The notes under the pieces: model-generated
What the model was told of the DNA's origin: nothing
What the model saw: the letters and a program-made list of their open reading frames with translations, nothing else
Database searches by the model: none
NCBI GenBank assembly: GCA_900016865.1
Contig: FIZI01000003.1
Span: forward strand, 235 to 49,801
DNA length: 49,567 nucleotides
Source: an uncultured Clostridia bacterium
GTDB taxonomy: Bacteria; Bacillota; DTU014
Direction: 5' to 3'
Program-made: the position numbers and the translations under genes
Shown: piece after piece, positions 46,411 through 49,567 of the stretch
Layout of the letters: each line of letters begins with the position of its first letter
Position numbering within the stretch: position 1 is the first letter of the stretch

Positions 46411-46480
46411 GATCCAGTCCTCTCCATGATGTACAGTGCTGCGTTTATACCTTAGTGCTCCTTGTTTGTCTCGGTTGCCT

Positions 46481-46978
46481 CTAGGCTTCCAGGAGTTCGA
46501 TGACTCGATCTAGCAAAGAGACAACCTCTTGCCAAACACGCTCGTCGAGCTCCTTAGCGTTGTGCAGAGTGCGGTGAAGCTTGCCAAAGCGCTTGCGGAC
46601 GTCTCGGGGAACATGCTCTCCCAAACCGTGGTGACCGCGAAGGCCTTGCAGTGCATCCGTGCCGAACACCTTCTCAAACACCTGAGATGAGCGCTCGATG
46701 CTTCGACGCATTTGCTCTCTGGCTTCGGCAACTTCATTCAGCGCGTGCCTGCCCTTGTCTGTGAGGCGGTAGACTTTTCTTCTGTCTTCTGTCCTAAAGT
46801 CAATGAGCTTTAGCTCTTCTAGCGATTGTAGAAGCGGATACATAGACCCGGCTGAGGGTTTCCAAAAACCCGTCTCTTTGCTTATGGTCTGGATGAGATC
46901 ATACCCGCTCTTTTCTCCTTCACTCAGGAGTTTGAGTATGTAAGCCTTTAGAAACCCTCGTTTTGCTCTGCCTCTCAT
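46481..46978 (-). CDS. PadR family transcriptional regulator
   Basis: This protein has 165 residues. The ATG at 46978 follows AGAGG by 8 bases. The winged helix (about 8-85) has GFLKAYILKLLSEGEKSGYD, the PadR hallmark, then FWKPSAGSMYPLLQSLEELK and the wing EDRRKVYRLTDKG. A longer C-terminal helical region serves dimerisation. PadR proteins repress adjacent transporter genes and release DNA on binding drugs or phenolics. Its own promoter is overlapped by a tandem palindrome. The operon includes the ABC exporter. Confidence 0.93.
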   Translation of the reverse strand: MRGRAKRGFLKAYILKLLSEGEKSGYDLIQTISKETGFWKPSAGSMYPLLQSLEELKLIDFRTEDRRKVYRLTDKGRHALNEVAEAREQMRRSIERSSQVFEKVFGTDALQGLRGHHGLGEHVPRDVRKRFGKLHRTLHNAKELDERVWQEVVSLLDRVIELLEA

Positions 46979-46994
46979 GACTCGTACCTCTCAT

Positions 46995-47024
46995 ATATCG
47001 GTATCGATATATCGGCAACGATAT
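46995..47024 (-). promoter_or_regulatory. Tandem PadR operator
   Basis: Two copies of ATATCG-4 bases-CGATAT lie at 46995-47010 and 47009-47024, sharing two bases, with centres 14 bp apart. They cover the -10 box and start point of the padR promoter. The ATATCG arms and overlap argue for cooperative binding by the adjacent PadR protein; binding is inferred. Confidence 0.68.
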
Positions 47025-47051
47025 AATGACACATCCACTAACTGTTGTCAA
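47023..47051 (-). promoter_or_regulatory. Promoter of the padR-ABC exporter operon
   Basis: On the minus strand a perfect TTGACA is followed by a 17-base spacer and CATTAT. The start would be near 47016, inside the tandem operator, which gives a direct means of repression. The leader is about 38 bases. Confidence 0.72.
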
Positions 47052-47076
47052 GAGATTGAGAGCGTGAAAAGCGCGT

Positions 47077-47183
47077 TGAACTAGTTCAGTAGACTTAAGG
47101 AATCAGCCTCGCTTGCACTTACCCTCGAACCATCGGCCTGAACACGCATTGAACATGTTGAACTGCAGGAACGTTGCTTGAAC
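47077..47183 (+). repeat. Cluster of TTGAAC motifs
   Basis: TTGAAC or TGAAC occurs at 47076, 47139, 47149, 47158 and 47178, the first within a perfect 12-base palindrome TGAACTAGTTCA (47077-47088). No gene covers them. They may be half-sites for a regulator, or chance in a low-complexity stretch. Confidence 0.35.
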
Positions 47184-47250
47184 GCTCCTTGAGACAGAGC
47201 CTAGCGGACTCGCGGCGCTTTTCGATAGCGGCGTGTTGGTAGCTGTACCT

Positions 47251-47277
47251 GCGCTTGAGCTGTATCAGCTCAAGCGC
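47251..47277 (+). terminator. Orphan strong hairpin
   Basis: A perfect 12-bp stem (GCGCTTGAGCTG with its complement) closes a 3-base loop, followed on the plus strand by GGATTTTGG. No annotated gene reads into it from either side, so it may end an unseen small RNA, or it may be a structure in the leader of the LacI gene at 47518. Confidence 0.5.
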
Positions 47278-47350
47278 GGATTTTGGGTGATGAAAAACCC
47301 GCAGACTTAGGAAGGAGATTCCGCACTCATCTCGAAATAGACCAAGTAAA

Positions 47351-47380
47351 TGAACACGTTACATAACCCGTAGTTATAAT
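47351..47380 (+). promoter_or_regulatory. Possible promoter of the third LacI gene
   Basis: A perfect TATAAT lies at 47375-47380 with TGAACA 18 bases upstream as a weak -35. The leader would be about 130 bases. No matching LacI operator was found here. Confidence 0.35.
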
Positions 47381-47517
47381 AGATCGTCTCTGTTCCCTTG
47401 CCAAACTGCACTATCCTCTTCGTCGGCAGCGGAGGTTGGCGGGCGCCGGCCTGTTTAACAGTGATACGTTCGACGGTCCGGCGGGTTTCGCTAAGCTACT
47501 GTGATGGAGGTGGTTGT

Positions 47518-48570
47518 ATGGCTATTTCGATGCGGCAATTGGCGAAGATTGCGGGCGTTTCAGTTGCTACAGTCTCGTATGCGTTGAGAGATGACCCTAG
47601 GATTAGCGCAGCCACTCGGCAACGGATCCAGAGCTTAGCGCGCAAGCACAACTGCAGAGTGAATGTGCAGGCTCGAGGCTTTTTCGAGGGAAGGTCCTTC
47701 TCGATAGCCGTGATCGTGCCAGATATTCGGTGCGGGTTCTACCCTCCCATTCTTCAAGGTATTGAGAGAGTCGCTGCAGACAGAGGCTATACGGTCTGCT
47801 TTGCAAACTCGTATAACGACCCTCAAACTGAGGCCAAAGTTATCCACACGTACATGCAGCACAGAATCGACGGGCTCATTGTCGCCCCTATTAGCGAAAG
47901 TGCTGACAACAGCCACTTTCTCGAACTGCAGCGTGAGGGTGTTCCTATAGTCGTGATCGATAGGCGGCTTGATTTTGTTGAGACGGACTTTGTCGGCTGT
48001 GATGACTACGCGGGAGCATTCGCTGCGACCGAATATTTGATATCGATGGGGCACAGGTATATCGCACATATCACCGGCTCTAGAGATGCGTGGACGACGA
48101 TTCGCAGAAAGTCTGGGTACAGTGATGCACTAAAGAGGTCAGGAATCGAACTGCCTGAAGGATACAGCGTTGAGGTGGATTACCTAACCAACGCACTGCA
48201 CGGATTTTCCGGTGCTGTCAGTGAGTCAGTTAAAGCCTTGTTTCAGATGGAACCAAGGCCGACTGCCCTGTTTGTCTCTAACGACCTGCTAGCGATCGAG
48301 GCGTACGGCGCGATCCGGAGGCTGGGCTATCGTATTCCGGATGATGTATCTGTTGTTGGATTTGCGGATCTTGACATCTCGCAGTACATTGATCCGCCAC
48401 TCACAACCGTTCATCAGCCTGCAGAGAAGATGGGAGAAGTTGCAGCCAACATCCTCATAGACAAGATCGAGGCAAAAGGCTCTTCAGATACTGAATACAG
48501 GGGATGCATATCCAAGACCCTAGAGGTCGAGCTGAAGATCAGGAAATCTGTGGCTCGGGTGAGCCGATGA
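47518..48570 (+). CDS. LacI family transcriptional regulator (third copy)
   Basis: This protein has 350 residues. The ATG at 47518 has GGAGG 7 bases upstream and places the helix-turn-helix (MRQLAKIAGVSVATVSYALR) at the N-terminus; an upstream open extension from 47398 is not supported. The sensing domain carries SIAVIVPDIRCGFYPPILQG, TALFVSNDLLAIEAYGAIRR and SVVGFADLDISQYIDPPLTT. Its recognition helix (VATVSYALRDDP) differs from the other two LacI proteins, so it should read another operator. It precedes the broken NHL gene and GH2 fragment and probably controls that locus. Confidence 0.93.
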   Translation: MAISMRQLAKIAGVSVATVSYALRDDPRISAATRQRIQSLARKHNCRVNVQARGFFEGRSFSIAVIVPDIRCGFYPPILQGIERVAADRGYTVCFANSYNDPQTEAKVIHTYMQHRIDGLIVAPISESADNSHFLELQREGVPIVVIDRRLDFVETDFVGCDDYAGAFAATEYLISMGHRYIAHITGSRDAWTTIRRKSGYSDALKRSGIELPEGYSVEVDYLTNALHGFSGAVSESVKALFQMEPRPTALFVSNDLLAIEAYGAIRRLGYRIPDDVSVVGFADLDISQYIDPPLTTVHQPAEKMGEVAANILIDKIEAKGSSDTEYRGCISKTLEVELKIRKSVARVSR

Positions 48571-48656
48571 TCAACTGGCCAATGCACTTTGCGCCACCCT
48601 TGCGTCGTGGACTGTTAGAGTCATCAACTTAGTTTCCTCGGAGAGGGGAGTAAACA

Positions 48657-49106
48657 GTGGACGGTATCCGAGAAAGAGCGGTTCTTGTAGTTGTGGTGGT
48701 GTTCGTCTGTATCATTTCCCTTTTCCATGTCGGCTTCGCCGCACCTTATCCTAGTTATGTGTACGACTTCTGGCACCAACCTGTCCCTGCGCCAGACGCT
48801 TACTTGCCTGTAAGAGCGGTGTCTGGAAGGGACCTCGGTATCGGGGATTTCAGTGACGCCCAAGACCTGGCTGTAGGCCGGGACGGCACTATCTATATAG
48901 CTGACACGGGTAATAACCGCCTGGTGCTTCTGGATGCTTCGTTCAGTCTGGTCCGCGTCATATCAGAGTTTGACAGGGATGGAGCCCCAGATAGGTTGTC
49001 TGCACCCTCCGGCATATTCGTGACGGGTGACGGAGAGGTCTATATTGGAAGGTGCAGGTGGGTTACGACATATCTCGGATCCCTACAGAGGGCTGGAAGA
49101 CTGTGA
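48657..49106 (+). pseudogene. Truncated NHL-repeat protein gene (second NHL/Yip1 copy)
   Basis: The GTG at 48657 has GAGAGGGGAG upstream, and a signal peptide precedes the same mature start as the protein at 19551: YVYDFWHQPVPAPDAYLPV here, YIFDQWGNPVPTPAPYVPV there. NHL blades then follow (FSDAQDLAVGRDGTIYIADT, GIFVTGDGEVYIG). The similarity ends abruptly at about 49050, where the next blade should begin with DTGNNRVV; 19 unrelated codons and a stop follow. The rest of the propeller, TPR and Yip1 domain is missing. This is a deletion fusion or an assembly junction; see the next entry. Confidence 0.8.
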
Positions 49107-49567
49107 GGCTGCCGTACAAACAGCAACATGTGGATCACAACAGCCTCTGGTTTCAGACGCAGATCAGTATACCTGATGAACAGTGCAGGTATTATCTGAA
49201 GATTTCCGGACTGCAGTGCGATGCGATAGTGTTTGTAGATGATCAGCGGGTAGGCGAGATGAAGGGCCCGGAGGCACGCATAGATATTACGTCTGCAGTT
49301 GCACCCGGCAACGATGCCACAGTGAGCCTTTGGGTAACTCGTTGGTGGGAGGGTACTACCCTGACCTTTGAAACGGACTACATGAGGCGCGCCACTCTTA
49401 CCTCCTCGGAGCTGGCAAGGCTGGTCTCTAGTGACCCAGAAGAGATTCGAAGGAGAGTAGTACTTGGCATTTCTGAAGGAGTGTGGCTGGAGGCGAGGCC
49501 TCTCTTAGCCGAGATAGAGAATGTTTTCGTTGCTACCAGCTATAGGAATTCAGAATTGACACTCTTT
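49046..49567 (+). CDS. GH2-type glycoside hydrolase, N-terminal sugar-binding domain (both ends incomplete)
   Basis: In the frame one base off the NHL frame, an open stretch from 49031 to the window end encodes a GH2-like jelly roll. It begins WKVQVGYDIS, then SLWFQTQISIP, AIVFVDDQRVGEMKGPEARI, DITSAVAPGNDATVSLWV and, near the end, GVWLEARPLLAEIENVFVAT. The last block corresponds to the GIWRPVWLEA segment that closes the first domain in beta-galactosidases and beta-mannosidases. The start codon and signal peptide are lost at the junction, and the rest lies beyond the window. The catalytic domain is not visible, so activity cannot be named. Confidence 0.7.

Noticed and set aside
47100-47150. 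tRNA-like T-arm on the minus strand (GGTTCGAGGG)
   Set aside because: No pairing stem, anticodon arm or acceptor could be built around it.
47398-47517. N-terminal extension of the third LacI protein
   Set aside because: The extra 40 residues are cysteine-rich and unlike LacI proteins; the ATG at 47518 has an excellent ribosome site.

Overview
The window is dense bacterial DNA carrying mostly carbohydrate-uptake and carbohydrate-processing genes. Strong AGGAGG-type ribosome binding sites, frequent GTG and TTG starts, sigma-A-like promoters, LacI and PadR regulators and many CUT1 sugar ABC permeases point to a Bacillota-type bacterium (Limnochordia-like or Paenibacillus-like; this is inference). 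No rRNA, tRNA, CRISPR array, phage gene or insertion sequence was recognised. None of the four complete solute-binding proteins has a clear lipobox, which would fit a diderm, periplasm-containing cell.

Left part (1-9253). The window opens inside a DUF5696 gene that overlaps a CUT1 permease pair and is followed by a solute-binding protein (SBP). An ABC-2 type ATPase/permease pair follows, then a secreted, C-terminally anchored protein of unknown function, a DUF1861 beta-propeller protein and a small PPOX-type flavoprotein. These genes overlap or abut. 9254-9963 is a non-coding stretch with a cre-like operator.

Central part (9964-26446). A second SBP is followed by a secreted GH16 enzyme, a LacI regulator and an intracellular GH43-ricin enzyme. 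Next comes a remarkable run: a 986-residue SBP with jelly-roll-like N-terminal domains, a permease pair, an NHL-propeller/TPR/Yip1 membrane protein, a full-length DUF5696 protein and a second permease pair. This is the best candidate for a little-described uptake and processing system.

Right part (26821-49567). trkA-trkH (potassium uptake), a GNAT-like protein and a convergent metallo-hydrolase come first. A LacI-controlled importer (SBP plus two permeases) follows, with matching 14-bp operators in front of the regulator and of the SBP. Then come a transglutaminase-like protein, a chemotaxis receptor with a long leader and an ADP-ribosylglycohydrolase, all on the minus strand. A decayed TipAS regulator, a URO-D family protein, a PadR-ABC exporter operon with a tandem operator and a third LacI gene follow. 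The window ends in a chimeric junction, where the 5' end of a second NHL gene runs out of frame into a GH2-type gene.

The four CUT1 permease pairs have no MalK/MsiK-type ATPase in the window, so they probably share one encoded elsewhere. Three of the SBP genes are followed at once by strong hairpins, which probably set the ratio of SBP to downstream proteins.
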